Shown: piece by piece, positions 24,324 through 33,171 of the stretch
Layout: the number at the start of each line of letters is the position of its first letter
How positions within the stretch are numbered: position 1 is the stretch's first letter
Assembly (NCBI GenBank): GCA_964516325.1
Contig: CAZFAP010000019.1
Coordinates: 1-40,163 of the forward strand
Direction: 5' to 3'
From: CAZFAP01 sp964516325
GTDB lineage: Bacteria > Auribacterota > JABMQX01
Length of the DNA stretch: 40,163 nucleotides
Position numbers and translations under genes: made by a program
Notes under the pieces: model-generated
What the model saw: the letters and a program-made list of their open reading frames with translations, nothing else
Databases searched by the model: none
What the model was told of the DNA's origin: nothing

Positions 24324-25250
24324 CTACTTGATCCTTATCCTCGGATCGAGGAAAGCGTACGAGACGTCAACGATGATGTTGGCCAGCACGAAGATTGCCG
24401 CAAGGACGACGACCCCTCCTTCGACGACCGGCAGGTCTCGGCTCTCGATGGACCGCACCATTAACATCCCGATCCCGGGCCAGGAAAAGACGGTCTCCGT
24501 GGCAATGGCGCCCCCGAGAAGTCCAGCGAAGTTTATCCCGATGATCGTAACAATCGGGATCATGGCGTTTCGCAGTGCATGTTTGAGCACCGCTGTCCGA
24601 CGAGACAGCCCCTTCGCTCTCGCCGTGCGGATGTAGTCCTGCTGCATGACCTCCAGGAGGCTTGCCCGCGTCATCCTTGCGATATAGCCGATCATCACCC
24701 CGGACAACGTTACGGCAGGGAGGATTAAATGCTTGAGGTCCTGACTGGCAGGGTCGGGGAGCGGCAGGACTTGCAGGAAAACGCAGAAGACCAGCATCAA
24801 CATCAACCCCAGCCAGAACACCGGAACAGAAACGCCGAGGACTGACCCGGTAATCACCGCCAGGTCAATCCATCGCCCGCGGAAATAGGCAGCCACAATC
24901 CCCGCCGATACTCCGACGGCGACGGCGATGACGATAGACCCAGCCGCCAACTTCACGGTCGCCATCGCATTTCCGAGGAGGAGGTCGCGTACCTTCGTCC
25001 TTTTCACATACGACCGTTCCAGGTCGAGCGTAGCGAGGCGACCCAGGAAGTTGAAGTACCGAACGTGGAGCGGGCGGTCGAGCTTGAACTTTTTGCGGAT
25101 AACCTCTTTTGCCTTGGGGTCATCTCGCTGCCCGATGAGCATTCGAGCCGGGTCGCCCGGAATAGCGAACATCAGCAAGAACACGATCGTCGCTATCCCA
25201 AGCACGACCGGGAATATCATGAGAAATCGCCGAACGATGTAGCCAAACAC
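24324..25250 (-). CDS. Peptide/nickel-type ABC transporter permease (DppB/OppB family)
   Basis: Inner-membrane permease of 308 residues with the family N-terminus (a helix at 9-29, then IPGDPARMLIG), five further helices and the cytoplasmic EAA loop in ARAKGLSRRTAVLKHALRNA, which docks the ATPase. It would form a heterodimer with a DppC-type permease and take substrate from the binding lipoprotein encoded 70 bp upstream. Those partners (dppC, dppD, dppF) do not follow; the next bases are intergenic and then a gene fragment on the other strand. The ORF starts at 25250; the start codon context is not distinctive. Confidence 0.9.
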   Translation of the reverse strand: MFGYIVRRFLMIFPVVLGIATIVFLLMFAIPGDPARMLIGQRDDPKAKEVIRKKFKLDRPLHVRYFNFLGRLATLDLERSYVKRTKVRDLLLGNAMATVKLAAGSIVIAVAVGVSAGIVAAYFRGRWIDLAVITGSVLGVSVPVFWLGLMLMLVFCVFLQVLPLPDPASQDLKHLILPAVTLSGVMIGYIARMTRASLLEVMQQDYIRTARAKGLSRRTAVLKHALRNAMIPIVTIIGINFAGLLGGAIATETVFSWPGIGMLMVRSIESRDLPVVEGGVVVLAAIFVLANIIVDVSYAFLDPRIRIK

Positions 25251-25320
25251 GACCTATTTCCTTCGCGGACCTCGACGGGCTCGTTTCTGAATCAGGTCAG
25301 GACGGAGCGGCGAATTCTGC

Positions 25321-26910
25321 CTACTTCTTCCCTTCCAACCACATCTTGTCAAATGGCAGCCGGGAATCTCCCTGCACGGGAAGAACCGTCCCCTTCACGT
25401 GGGGCTTGACCATCATCACGTCGCGGTAATAGTAGATAAAAATCCAGACCGCGTCATCCACCGCCATCTTCTCCGCTTGCTGGTACAGAGCGATTCTCTC
25501 GCTTTTGTCCGCGGTGAACCTTGCCTTCTCGACGAGCCGGTCAAATTCCTTGCTCGAATATCTCGCGTAGTTGTCAACCCCGATTTTCTCCGAATGGAGG
25601 AGCACGTGCAAGTAGTTCTCGGGGTCCGGGACGTCCGCAATCCACGCCGACCGCATGAGCAACGGCTCGCCATTTCTGCACGCCTCCAGGTACGTTCCCC
25701 AGTCGAGATTCTTGAGCTTTATTTCAATCCCAACAGCTCGGAGGTCGTTCTGAACTTGAGCGCAGATTCTCTGGTGCCCCTGGTCGGTGTTGTACCAGAG
25801 TTCGAACTCCAGTCCCTCTCCCCCCGGAAATCCGGCTTCGGCGAGAAGCCTTTTCGCCAACTCGGGGTCATACGAATAGCCCTGGAGGTTCGGGTTGTAG
25901 CCCGGAAGTCCGGGAGGCAAAATCCCCTTCGCGGGTATCGGCACACCCTCCATGATCGCACCGCATATCGCCTCTTTGTTGACGGCATGATTGAGCGCCC
26001 GACGGAGTTTGAGGTTGTTTCTGAATGGCGGCTTCTCGTTGTTGATGGAGATGTAGTACGTCCCCAGGATCGGCCAGACCTTGAACTCATTCGGATGCTT
26101 TCGCTGTGTCTCCCTCACTCTCCCCGTCGGCAATTGGTCAAGCACGTCCAGCTCCCCCTCCCCATATTTCAAAAGAGCGATGTCGGTATAGGGAATGACC
26201 TTGAATTCAATCCTGTCAATTTTCGGGCGTCCGCCGTAATAGTCGTCGAACGCTTCCAGAACGACGACCGAGTATCGTTTCCAGCGGACGAACTTGTAGG
26301 GTCCGCACCCGACGAGATGGTCAACGAAATCATCCCCCCACTTCTCCGCCACCTCCCGCGGGACGACGTTCGCCGCATCCATCGAGATTTGCTCAAGCAA
26401 AACCGCCGACGGCTCCGATAGAGTCAGCCTCAGCATGTAATCGTCAAGAACCTCGACCCCCTCGATTCCCTTCGCTTTCCCGTCGCGGAACTCATCGAGC
26501 CCTTTTATCGGCTCAAGCACCCATGTTCGCTCCGAGGCTATATCGGGATTCAGCGTTCGCTCGAATGTGTAGCGGAAATCGTCGGCTTTCACTTCCCGTC
26601 CATTGTGGAACTTCACCCCTCGGCGAAGATGAAACGTATAGACCAGATTGTCGTTGGAGACCTCCCACGACTCCGCGACCGCAGGCACGACCTCGAGAGT
26701 GCGCGGGTCGAGGTCAACCAGCCCGTCGAAGACCAAGGCGGTCACCGTTCCGGAAGTTGTGTCCGTCGAGTGGGCTGGGTCAAGGCTCGGCGGGTCGGAC
26801 ATGAACCGATAAATCAGAGTGTTACTGCGGTCCGTCCTCTCGCCACAGCCGGAAAGGAAAACCGCGAGGAAAAGCACTGCGGCAAATTTCCGAATTCGAG
26901 CTTGATTCAT
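25321..26910 (-). CDS. Solute-binding lipoprotein of a peptide/nickel ABC transporter (family 5)
   Basis: A 529-residue periplasmic binding protein tethered to the membrane: lipobox LSGC at 18-21, then a family 5 domain with the signatures NTLIYRFMSDPPSLDPAHSTD, VYTFHLRRGVKFHNGREVKADD and the C-terminal YARYSSKEFDRLVEKARF. The family binds oligopeptides, nickel complexes or sugars; the substrate is not apparent. The frame is open 91 codons upstream, but ATG 26910 gives the signal peptide directly and has GGAGG about 14 bases before it. A TATAAT box lies 55 bp upstream. First gene of an operon that appears cut short after the permease. Confidence 0.93.
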   Translation of the reverse strand: MNQARIRKFAAVLFLAVFLSGCGERTDRSNTLIYRFMSDPPSLDPAHSTDTTSGTVTALVFDGLVDLDPRTLEVVPAVAESWEVSNDNLVYTFHLRRGVKFHNGREVKADDFRYTFERTLNPDIASERTWVLEPIKGLDEFRDGKAKGIEGVEVLDDYMLRLTLSEPSAVLLEQISMDAANVVPREVAEKWGDDFVDHLVGCGPYKFVRWKRYSVVVLEAFDDYYGGRPKIDRIEFKVIPYTDIALLKYGEGELDVLDQLPTGRVRETQRKHPNEFKVWPILGTYYISINNEKPPFRNNLKLRRALNHAVNKEAICGAIMEGVPIPAKGILPPGLPGYNPNLQGYSYDPELAKRLLAEAGFPGGEGLEFELWYNTDQGHQRICAQVQNDLRAVGIEIKLKNLDWGTYLEACRNGEPLLMRSAWIADVPDPENYLHVLLHSEKIGVDNYARYSSKEFDRLVEKARFTADKSERIALYQQAEKMAVDDAVWIFIYYYRDVMMVKPHVKGTVLPVQGDSRLPFDKMWLEGKK

Positions 26911-27248
26911 CTTCTGGATGCCATCCTCCGGGAATTGCTCAAAAGTTGCACCACCGCTCACCCCATTATAGTCATCGGATGTCCTTATACAAGCCAATGC
27001 GTGTTGGTCTTTCCGTCGCAGGATCGTATCGTTGAACCACCACGCTGTGCTCCATCCCCGCGCCTCAATTGTCTTTGGCCGGAGAGCGGGTTTTCGGTAT
27101 GATTTGCGACGAGCTTGACGAGCACGCGTGCGGAAAGGCGCCAGGTGGGACTCACTCGGTGAAAACTGGGGCTCAGCTTTCACCCATAGGCGGTCGAGCG
27201 ATCGGACGCTTCTGAGTAGCCCATAATGGCCTATTGGAGGACGGATTC
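26911..27248. other. Divergent intergenic region between the peptide and sugar transporter operons
   Basis: 338 bp with no gene. It holds the promoter of the peptide-binding lipoprotein (26965-26992) and a weak CATAAT box near 27221 for the sugar operon. No operator palindrome stands out. Confidence 0.45.
26965..26992 (-). promoter_or_regulatory. Putative sigma-70 promoter of the peptide-binding lipoprotein
   Basis: Perfect TATAAT on the minus strand (26965-26970) with TTGTAT 16 bases further upstream (26987-26992). The -35 match is weak. Confidence 0.4.
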
Positions 27249-28301
27249 ATGAGGAGACTGCTTCTGGTTTCGGTAGCTCTGGCTTTGGTGGCTGCCGGGT
27301 GCGGCTCGAAGAAAGCATCTTTTTCCGCCAGGAAACCCGGCAAGCGACCTGACCTTTATATCCAGGTCTCTGCCCTTGGTCATCTCGACTATTTTGACGA
27401 CCACAAGCTCGGCATGAAACTCGTCGGCGAGATGCTTGGCGTCGAGACCGATTACCGGGGACCGTCCGATTACAACATGGACGAAATGACCATGGCGCTG
27501 GAGCTCGCAATAGCAAAGAAACCTGGCGGACTCGTCGTGGTGGGGTTTGAGGAATCGCTCACCCCCATCGTGAATAAGGCAGTGGATGCTGGAATCCCGG
27601 TCATTACGGTTGATTCCGACCTCCCGAATTCTAAGCGCATCGCCTTTGTCGGAACCGGCAACCGCCGCGCTGGCTACACCGGTGGACTGAAATTGGCTGA
27701 AGTCCTGAACGGCGAAGGGAAAGTCGCCGTCATGACCAAGGTCGGCCAGCCGAATCTCGACGAGCGAGTTCTGGGCTACAGCGACGCCATTGCTGAGTTC
27801 CCCAGGATGAGCATCGTCCAGGTGGTGGACACCGCGAGCGACCCCACCCGCGCCGCTCAGGCCGCTGCGGCGCTCATGCAAAAATACCCGGACCTTGCCG
27901 GGATCGGCTGCGTTGAAGCTGCTGGCGGGGCCGGCGCCGCGACGGCCGTCAAAGAAGCTGGCAAAGTCGGTAAGGTCAAAATCGTGGCCATGGACCGCGG
28001 CTCGGAAGTCCTCCATTCCATCGAGGAGGGCGTCATCACCGCTTCCATCGCTCAACAGACAGCGCTCATGCCCTACTACGCGGTTCTCATACTGTACACG
28101 CTCAACCACGCCGACATCCCCATCACAACGAACAATGCGAAAGCTAAGGTGCCCGGCTGTCCCGCCGTCATTGACACCGGCGTGATCATCGTTGACAAGA
28201 GCAACTACAAATACTTCGAGAGGAAATCGCGCCTCGAGGCTTCCTTGACCAACCATCCATTTCCGGGGACTTCTTTCGCCAGGAACCGAACCGCAAAATG
28301 A
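27249..28301 (+). CDS. Sugar ABC transporter substrate-binding lipoprotein (RbsB-like)
   Basis: A 350-residue periplasmic lipoprotein: lipobox near VAAGC (residues 15-18), then a periplasmic-binding-protein type 1 fold with alternate beta-alpha units, including GGLVVVGFEESLTPIVNKAV, GIPVITVDSDLPNS and GKVAVMTK. Such proteins feed pentoses, hexoses or similar polyols to ABC importers; the exact ligand is not evident. ATG 27249 follows TTGGAGGA; the open frame begins five codons earlier. Its stop overlaps the start of the ATPase gene by four bases (ATGA), so translation is coupled. First gene of a sugar uptake operon. Confidence 0.92.
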   Translation: MRRLLLVSVALALVAAGCGSKKASFSARKPGKRPDLYIQVSALGHLDYFDDHKLGMKLVGEMLGVETDYRGPSDYNMDEMTMALELAIAKKPGGLVVVGFEESLTPIVNKAVDAGIPVITVDSDLPNSKRIAFVGTGNRRAGYTGGLKLAEVLNGEGKVAVMTKVGQPNLDERVLGYSDAIAEFPRMSIVQVVDTASDPTRAAQAAAALMQKYPDLAGIGCVEAAGGAGAATAVKEAGKVGKVKIVAMDRGSEVLHSIEEGVITASIAQQTALMPYYAVLILYTLNHADIPITTNNAKAKVPGCPAVIDTGVIIVDKSNYKYFERKSRLEASLTNHPFPGTSFARNRTAK

Positions 28302-29803
28302 CCAATAATCTCTTGGAAGTTGTCGAGTTGACCAAGCAGTTCCCCGGAGTGAAAGCCCTCGACCGCTTCAGCTTTTCCCTTCGGCGAGGAGAAATCCACG
28401 CACTGGTCGGGGAGAATGGCGCGGGGAAGAGCACCCTGATTCATATCCTCGGCGGCGCCCTGAAACCGGATGCCGGAGAAATTCTTCTCGAAGGCAAGCC
28501 GACGCATTTCCAGAATCCTCACGACGCCGCCTTGAAGGGCATCGCGGTGGTCTATCAGGACCTCAGCCTCGCCCCGAATCTCTCTGTCGCCGAGAACGTC
28601 TTCGCTAATCGCCAGCCCGTCGGAAGATTTGGCGTCATAAACCGCAAAGCTCTCCATTCCGCTGCTGAGCGACTCCTCAAGCAATTCGGCGAAGGCATTC
28701 CAGCCGAGGTTCTTGTCAAGAACCTCCCTCTCGGCAAAGCGCAGCTCATCGAGACCATCAAGGCAATCTCCCTTTCCCCGAAAGCTCTCCTGATGGACGA
28801 ACCGACCTCCTCCCTGAGCAGCGGTGAAGTCGCGAAGCTTTTCGCCAATCTTCGGAAATGGAAGCTTGAGGGAACGAGCATTCTGTTTGTCTCGCACAGT
28901 CTGGGCGAAGTTTTCGAGATTGCCGACAGGGTAACCGTCATGAAGGACGGGAAATACGTTGATACGATGTCTGCCTCGCAGACGAGCGAAGATGATCTCA
29001 TCAGTAAAATGGTCGGACGGATGGTTCAGAACATCTTCGGGGAGAGGCTTCAGCCGCCGGGCGACAATGCGCGTCTGTCCATCGAGGGGTTTTCTCGTGG
29101 CGACGACTTCAAGGACGTTACCTTTCAAATCCGTCAGGGTGAGATTGTTGGTCTTGCAGGCTTGGTCGGAGCCGGCAGAACAGAACTGGGAAGAGCCATC
29201 TTCGGCGTCGAACCCCCCAATTCTGGCACGCTGTCTGTTGACGGGAAGGTCTGTCGCATTCGTTCTCCGCGCGATGCTATGCGCGAACGCATCGCCTACC
29301 TGACCGAGGATCGGAAAGTTCACGGGTTGTGCCTTTCCCTCGCCATCAGCGACAACCTCGTCTCACCGAACCTCAAGGCCTTTGTCCGCCGAGCGGGTAT
29401 GCTTTCCGACCGGCGCATCCTTTCCTTCGCGGAAACGTGTCGTGAGAGGTTCCGCATCGTCACGCCTTCCGTGAGGCAGAGAGTCGTGAACCTGTCGGGA
29501 GGAAATCAACAGAAAGTCCTCCTTTCCATGTGGCTGGCGCTGCATCCCAGAGTCCTCATCGCCGACGAGCCAACGAGAGGCGTGGATATCGCAACGAAAA
29601 CCGAAATCTATCATCACCTTCGAGAAATGGCGCACCGGGGCGCCGCCATTCTTCTTATTTCTTCTGACCTTCAGGAAATACTCAACTTGAGCGATAGAAT
29701 CCTCGTCATGAGAGAAGGGAGAATCGTAGCTGAAATTGAGGCGGAGGGTGCTACGGAAGGGCTTGTCTTATCGTACGCCATCGCCTCGGAACGTCCGCAG
29801 TAA
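28298..29803 (+). CDS. Sugar ABC transporter ATPase with two nucleotide-binding domains (RbsA/MglA-like)
   Basis: A 501-residue cytosolic ATPase with two ABC domains. The first has Walker A GENGAGKST and Walker B ALLMDE followed by PTSSLS, but its signature is degenerate (PLGKAQLIETIKAI). The second has a non-canonical P-loop (GLVGAGRTELG), as is normal for this family, and a strong signature LSGGNQQKV followed by VLIADEPTRGVD. It drives the RbsC-like permease encoded 38 bp downstream. Start is ATG 28298, inside the stop of the binding-protein gene. Intact. Confidence 0.93.
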   Translation: MTNNLLEVVELTKQFPGVKALDRFSFSLRRGEIHALVGENGAGKSTLIHILGGALKPDAGEILLEGKPTHFQNPHDAALKGIAVVYQDLSLAPNLSVAENVFANRQPVGRFGVINRKALHSAAERLLKQFGEGIPAEVLVKNLPLGKAQLIETIKAISLSPKALLMDEPTSSLSSGEVAKLFANLRKWKLEGTSILFVSHSLGEVFEIADRVTVMKDGKYVDTMSASQTSEDDLISKMVGRMVQNIFGERLQPPGDNARLSIEGFSRGDDFKDVTFQIRQGEIVGLAGLVGAGRTELGRAIFGVEPPNSGTLSVDGKVCRIRSPRDAMRERIAYLTEDRKVHGLCLSLAISDNLVSPNLKAFVRRAGMLSDRRILSFAETCRERFRIVTPSVRQRVVNLSGGNQQKVLLSMWLALHPRVLIADEPTRGVDIATKTEIYHHLREMAHRGAAILLISSDLQEILNLSDRILVMREGRIVAEIEAEGATEGLVLSYAIASERPQ

Positions 29804-29841
29804 ATGAGAAAAAAACATCACCCAATCCGGAAACGCGCGAC

Positions 29842-30792
29842 ATGATGAACGTTAGGTCGTTGTTCAGGTTCTTGCGGTCGAGCGAGCTGCGCCTGTTTTT
29901 CATTGTCCTGGTCTGCTTTATCGTCATGTCGCTCGCATCCTCTGTCTTCCGTCAGCTCGTCACCTTGAAAATCATGCTCCTCTCGCTCTCGCTCAACGCC
30001 ATCATCGCCTGCGCCATGACGCTCCTTTTGATTTCCGGTGGATTCGACCTCTCCGTCGGGTCTGTCCTTGGATTGAGTGGAATGGTGGCTGCCCTGGCAA
30101 TGACGTCCGGCGTCCCTTTTTACGCCGCTTCGATCCTCGGTCTCCTTGCCGGTGCAAGCATTGGCGGCCTGAACGGCGTCCTGATTGCTCGGCTGCGAAT
30201 CAATCCCTTCATCGTTACGCTCGGTTCTATGATCGCAGTCCGCGGGCTGGTCAAAGTCATCTCCGGCGGCAGGGGACTTTACGGCTTTCCGCCAGCCTTC
30301 AACTGGCTCGGCCAGGGGAGCGTATTGAACGTTCAGATGCCAATCATTTTCTGTCTGGTCTTCGTTTCGGTCGGAGAGTTCCTACTCCGCAAGTCGCGTT
30401 TTCTCCGCCAGAATTTCTACATCGGCGGCAACGAGCGGTCGGCGATTCTGTCCGGAATTCCCGTAACGAAGGTCAAGATGTTCAACTACGTTCTGTCCGG
30501 CGTGCTTGCGGCTTTCGCAGGGCTTCTGAGCACCGCCCGGCACGGCAACGCCTCCGTCACGGCAGGGCAGGGCGTCGAGTTACAGGTCGTTACAGCCGTG
30601 ATTATTGGAGGAGCCAGCCTCAGCGGCGGGAAAGGCTCCATCGTCGGCGCCTTCCTCGGAAGCTTTTTGATGGTCATGATTGTTACGTCCATTGACCTTC
30701 TCGGCGTCCTCGCCGTCTGGCAGGACCTTGTCGTCGGTGCCGTTTTGTTGACCGCCGTAACTGTGGATAATATCGGAAAGAGGGGAAGCTGA
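29842..30792 (+). CDS. Sugar ABC transporter permease (RbsC-like)
   Basis: A 316-residue inner-membrane permease of the BPD_transp_2 family with about nine helices. Diagnostic segments are LLISGGFDLSVGSVLGLSG, NPFIVTLGSMIAVRGL and GGASLSGGKGSIVGAFLGSFLM. It forms the channel for the preceding binding protein and ATPase. Two consecutive Met codons stand at the start; no strong ribosome site is visible for either. Third gene of the operon. Confidence 0.92.
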   Translation: MMNVRSLFRFLRSSELRLFFIVLVCFIVMSLASSVFRQLVTLKIMLLSLSLNAIIACAMTLLLISGGFDLSVGSVLGLSGMVAALAMTSGVPFYAASILGLLAGASIGGLNGVLIARLRINPFIVTLGSMIAVRGLVKVISGGRGLYGFPPAFNWLGQGSVLNVQMPIIFCLVFVSVGEFLLRKSRFLRQNFYIGGNERSAILSGIPVTKVKMFNYVLSGVLAAFAGLLSTARHGNASVTAGQGVELQVVTAVIIGGASLSGGKGSIVGAFLGSFLMVMIVTSIDLLGVLAVWQDLVVGAVLLTAVTVDNIGKRGS

Positions 30793-30888
30793 GTTCGCGC
30801 CGACCTGCGGCCGTCATAGGCCGTGAGCTTGGCTCGTGAAACCAAGCACGTTGAGTTCGGAATAAGACACGAAATCTCAGGAGAAGAC

Positions 30889-32049
30889 ATGGAAAAGCTT
30901 ACTTCTCTGGAACGAGTCAGAGCAGCCCTGGAGCACAGAGAGCCAGATAGGATTCCTTTCGACCTGGGAGGCTCCATTCTCACCGGCATTCATCATAAAG
31001 CCTATCGGCGCCTCCGGAAGCACCTTGGGCTGCCCGAACGCGAGATTGTCCTCGAAGACCGCATTCAGCAGCTCGCAAAAGTTGATGAGGACGTGAAAGA
31101 GCGACTGAAGGCGGATGTGGATGGAATCAATCCCAAGGGACGAGCTGAGCCGAAACCCGAGGAAGGCGAAAAAGGCGATTACCTCTATTTTGTTGACGAG
31201 TGGGGAATCGAATGGCACATGCCAAAGGACGGCGGACTGTACTACGACATGCGACGCCATCCCCTGGCAGGACTGTCGGACCAAGAGGCGAAACGCCGGT
31301 TCAAATATCCCGACCCGACCGATATGTCCAGATACGCCGGAATGAAAGAGAAAGCCGAGGAATGCTTCCGCAAAGGTCGCCCGTACATCCTCGGAAGAAA
31401 CGCCCCGGGAATCTTCGAAATTTCGCTCTGGACGCGAGGCTTCGAGGATTTCTATGTGGACATGATTGCCAACAAGAAATTCGCCGAGTGGTTAATGGAC
31501 CAGATTTTAGAGGTTAAGTGGGAATATTGGGACAGAATTCTGGACATCGTTGGCGAGAACGTCCTTGTGATTTCCGAAGCCGACGACCTGGCTGGGCAGA
31601 ACGGCCCCCTCGTGTCGCCGAGCCTCTACCGCGAACTGATAAAGCCCCGCCACACGAAGCTTTTCTCGATGATCAAAAAGAAGGCGAAAACCAAGGTTTA
31701 CATCTTCTTTCACAGTTGCGGCTCGGTCCGGGAGCTGATTGCCGACCTGATCGAGTCGGGTGTTGACGCCCTGAATCCGGTTCAGGTCAGCGCCGCAGCA
31801 ATGGATACAAAAGAACTGAAGAAAGAATTCGGGAAGGACATCACCTTCTGGGGTGGTGGAGTTGATACGCAGCGCATCCTCCCCAAAGGCACGAAGCAGC
31901 AAATCATTGACGAGGTGAGAAGGAGAATTGACGACCTCGCCCCCGGCGGCGGCTTCGTCTTCGCCACCGTCCACAACATTCAGGCAGACGTCCCCCCCGA
32001 AAACATCGTGACCATGTGGGAGGCCCTTCAGAGATACGGCGGTTACTGA
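30889..32049 (+). CDS. Uroporphyrinogen decarboxylase-fold protein, likely corrinoid-type methyltransferase
   Basis: A 386-residue member of the URO-D superfamily. The motif FFHSCGSV (His275-x-Cys277) is the zinc-binding feature of MtaA/CmuA-type methyltransferases; true heme-pathway UroD lacks it, so heme synthesis is unlikely. Those enzymes move methyl groups between a substrate or corrinoid protein and coenzyme. ATG 30889 follows AGGAGAAG; the frame is open 22 codons earlier. It is placed 96 bp after the sugar permease in the same direction, as the last gene of the operon, which suggests it acts on the imported compound, for example removing a methyl group. No corrinoid protein gene is adjacent. 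Confidence 0.85.
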   Translation: MEKLTSLERVRAALEHREPDRIPFDLGGSILTGIHHKAYRRLRKHLGLPEREIVLEDRIQQLAKVDEDVKERLKADVDGINPKGRAEPKPEEGEKGDYLYFVDEWGIEWHMPKDGGLYYDMRRHPLAGLSDQEAKRRFKYPDPTDMSRYAGMKEKAEECFRKGRPYILGRNAPGIFEISLWTRGFEDFYVDMIANKKFAEWLMDQILEVKWEYWDRILDIVGENVLVISEADDLAGQNGPLVSPSLYRELIKPRHTKLFSMIKKKAKTKVYIFFHSCGSVRELIADLIESGVDALNPVQVSAAAMDTKELKKEFGKDITFWGGGVDTQRILPKGTKQQIIDEVRRRIDDLAPGGGFVFATVHNIQADVPPENIVTMWEALQRYGGY

Positions 32050-32120
32050 GCCAGGCTCATCGCACGCGTTCGAGACCGCGTCTCTCAAGGTGCCCTCTTC
32101 CCCTTCTCCCCCGGGCGTTG

Positions 32121-32166
32121 TACAATAGACTTGCGTACGGACCCGGGTCCGCCGACAGTTTTTTTT
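32121..32166 (+). promoter_or_regulatory. Possible promoter and terminator-like tract before the 272-residue protein
   Basis: TACAAT at 32121-32126 could be a -10 box, without a good -35. A short palindrome CGGACCCGGGTCCG follows and, seven bases later, a run of eight T (32159-32166). As a terminator for the sugar operon the gap between stem and T-run is too long; as a leader for the next gene it is close to the start codon. Confidence 0.3.
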
Positions 32167-32185
32167 AATCAGCCATGGGTGCACC

Positions 32186-33004
32186 ATGCCTTATGCCATT
32201 CTTCTCAATGAACTGAAGCCTCTGGACTTGCAGAAGACCGCACGGATTCTCGCGAAGGCGGAAAACATAGTCTATGCCGACGCCACCCGAGCCGTCCGCA
32301 ACTGCTGCGGCATCCTCGCCCAGGGTCTCACGTTCGAGGAAGCAACGTCAATTTGCAGAGAACTCAATCGGGAGGGAGTCGGCGTCTTCCACATGGACCA
32401 GGCGAAGATGTACCTGCCCGAAGCGGCCGTTCATGTCAACAATGCGGACTGCCTTGCGGACTGTTTCGAGGTGCAGGACGTTTACGGTCGCGCACACCCT
32501 CTTTCGTGGGCGAATATTATTCTCCTGAGCCTTGCCCGAGTCGTCGAGAAGAAGAAGACTCGCGCCGTGTTGATCATGGAGGAGACGTCGCACGGCGAAG
32601 GCGAACTATCTTCATCGTCCATGGGGTGGAAAGTCGTGGAAGAGGAAGACCTGATTCTCGACATTTTCTCCGAGGAGCCTCAGAAGAAGCATTACCGGAT
32701 AAAGCAGAAGGCGTTCAACTACGACTACCTGGGCGGCCGGTTGAAACCGAGCAGCGCGGATAACTTCCGCTTCCTCGTGCAGGACCTCGTGGGCTTCGCC
32801 AGCCACGCTTACGGCAACCGGGGGATAAACGCTTACCTGTCGGGCGATGCCGTCGAGAAGATGAATTACAGCGACCTCGACCACTTCGATAAGGAGAACG
32901 TCTGGCTGCTTCAGCTTATCCATCTCGGCGGCTCACGGGGCGGGCAGGAAGCCGCTGACGAACAGCGAGGCGCGAAGGGAGAGGGCGAAGAGGGGGAGCG
33001 GTGA
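32186..33004 (+). CDS. Protein of unknown function with an N-terminal L7/L12-like module
   Basis: A 272-residue soluble protein with no signal peptide. The first 65 or so residues (IVYADATRAVRNCCGILAQG, then a helix and LNREGVGVFHM) recall the beta-alpha-alpha module of ribosomal L7/L12 C-terminal and ClpS-like adaptors; this is a resemblance by eye. The middle (80-215) is mixed alpha/beta with ASHAYGNRG near the end; the tail (235-272) is a low-complexity Gly/Glu/Arg stretch. ATG is preceded only by GGTGC, so the ribosome site is weak. The gene stands alone between the sugar operon and the S23 unit. Confidence 0.6.
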   Translation: MPYAILLNELKPLDLQKTARILAKAENIVYADATRAVRNCCGILAQGLTFEEATSICRELNREGVGVFHMDQAKMYLPEAAVHVNNADCLADCFEVQDVYGRAHPLSWANIILLSLARVVEKKKTRAVLIMEETSHGEGELSSSSMGWKVVEEEDLILDIFSEEPQKKHYRIKQKAFNYDYLGGRLKPSSADNFRFLVQDLVGFASHAYGNRGINAYLSGDAVEKMNYSDLDHFDKENVWLLQLIHLGGSRGGQEAADEQRGAKGEGEEGER

Positions 33005-33171
33005 GGGGACGCGCCTGCTGGTCGCCCGCAGCCGGCCGCGAGGGGCTCCAGAACCCCAATGTGTTTCAGATAGCAGACGTGGCGCACGCTGGCGGGCTCG
33101 TCGAGATTAAGACGCTGGGCAAGCCAGTGGACGTGTTGATGAAAACCAGGATGAGCATGGTTGCGGCCTAA
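33001..33171 (+). pseudogene. 56-residue frame, probable 3' remnant of a lost gene
   Basis: From GTG 33001 to TAA 33169-33171. The second half (ADVAHAGGLVEIKTLGKPVD) reads like genuine protein and ends MKTRMSMVAA. The next repeat unit at 33275 encodes a similar ending, METKTRLLAA. The frame overlaps the previous stop codon and has no ribosome site, so I take it as the tail of a gene that once preceded the S23 gene. Confidence 0.3.

Noticed and set aside
25399..29323. Frames of 340-372 residues opposite the transporter genes
   Set aside because: Antisense shadows of intact transporter genes.
30889..32049. hemE (heme-pathway uroporphyrinogen decarboxylase)
   Set aside because: The His-x-Cys zinc motif and the sugar-operon context fit the methyltransferase branch of the superfamily.
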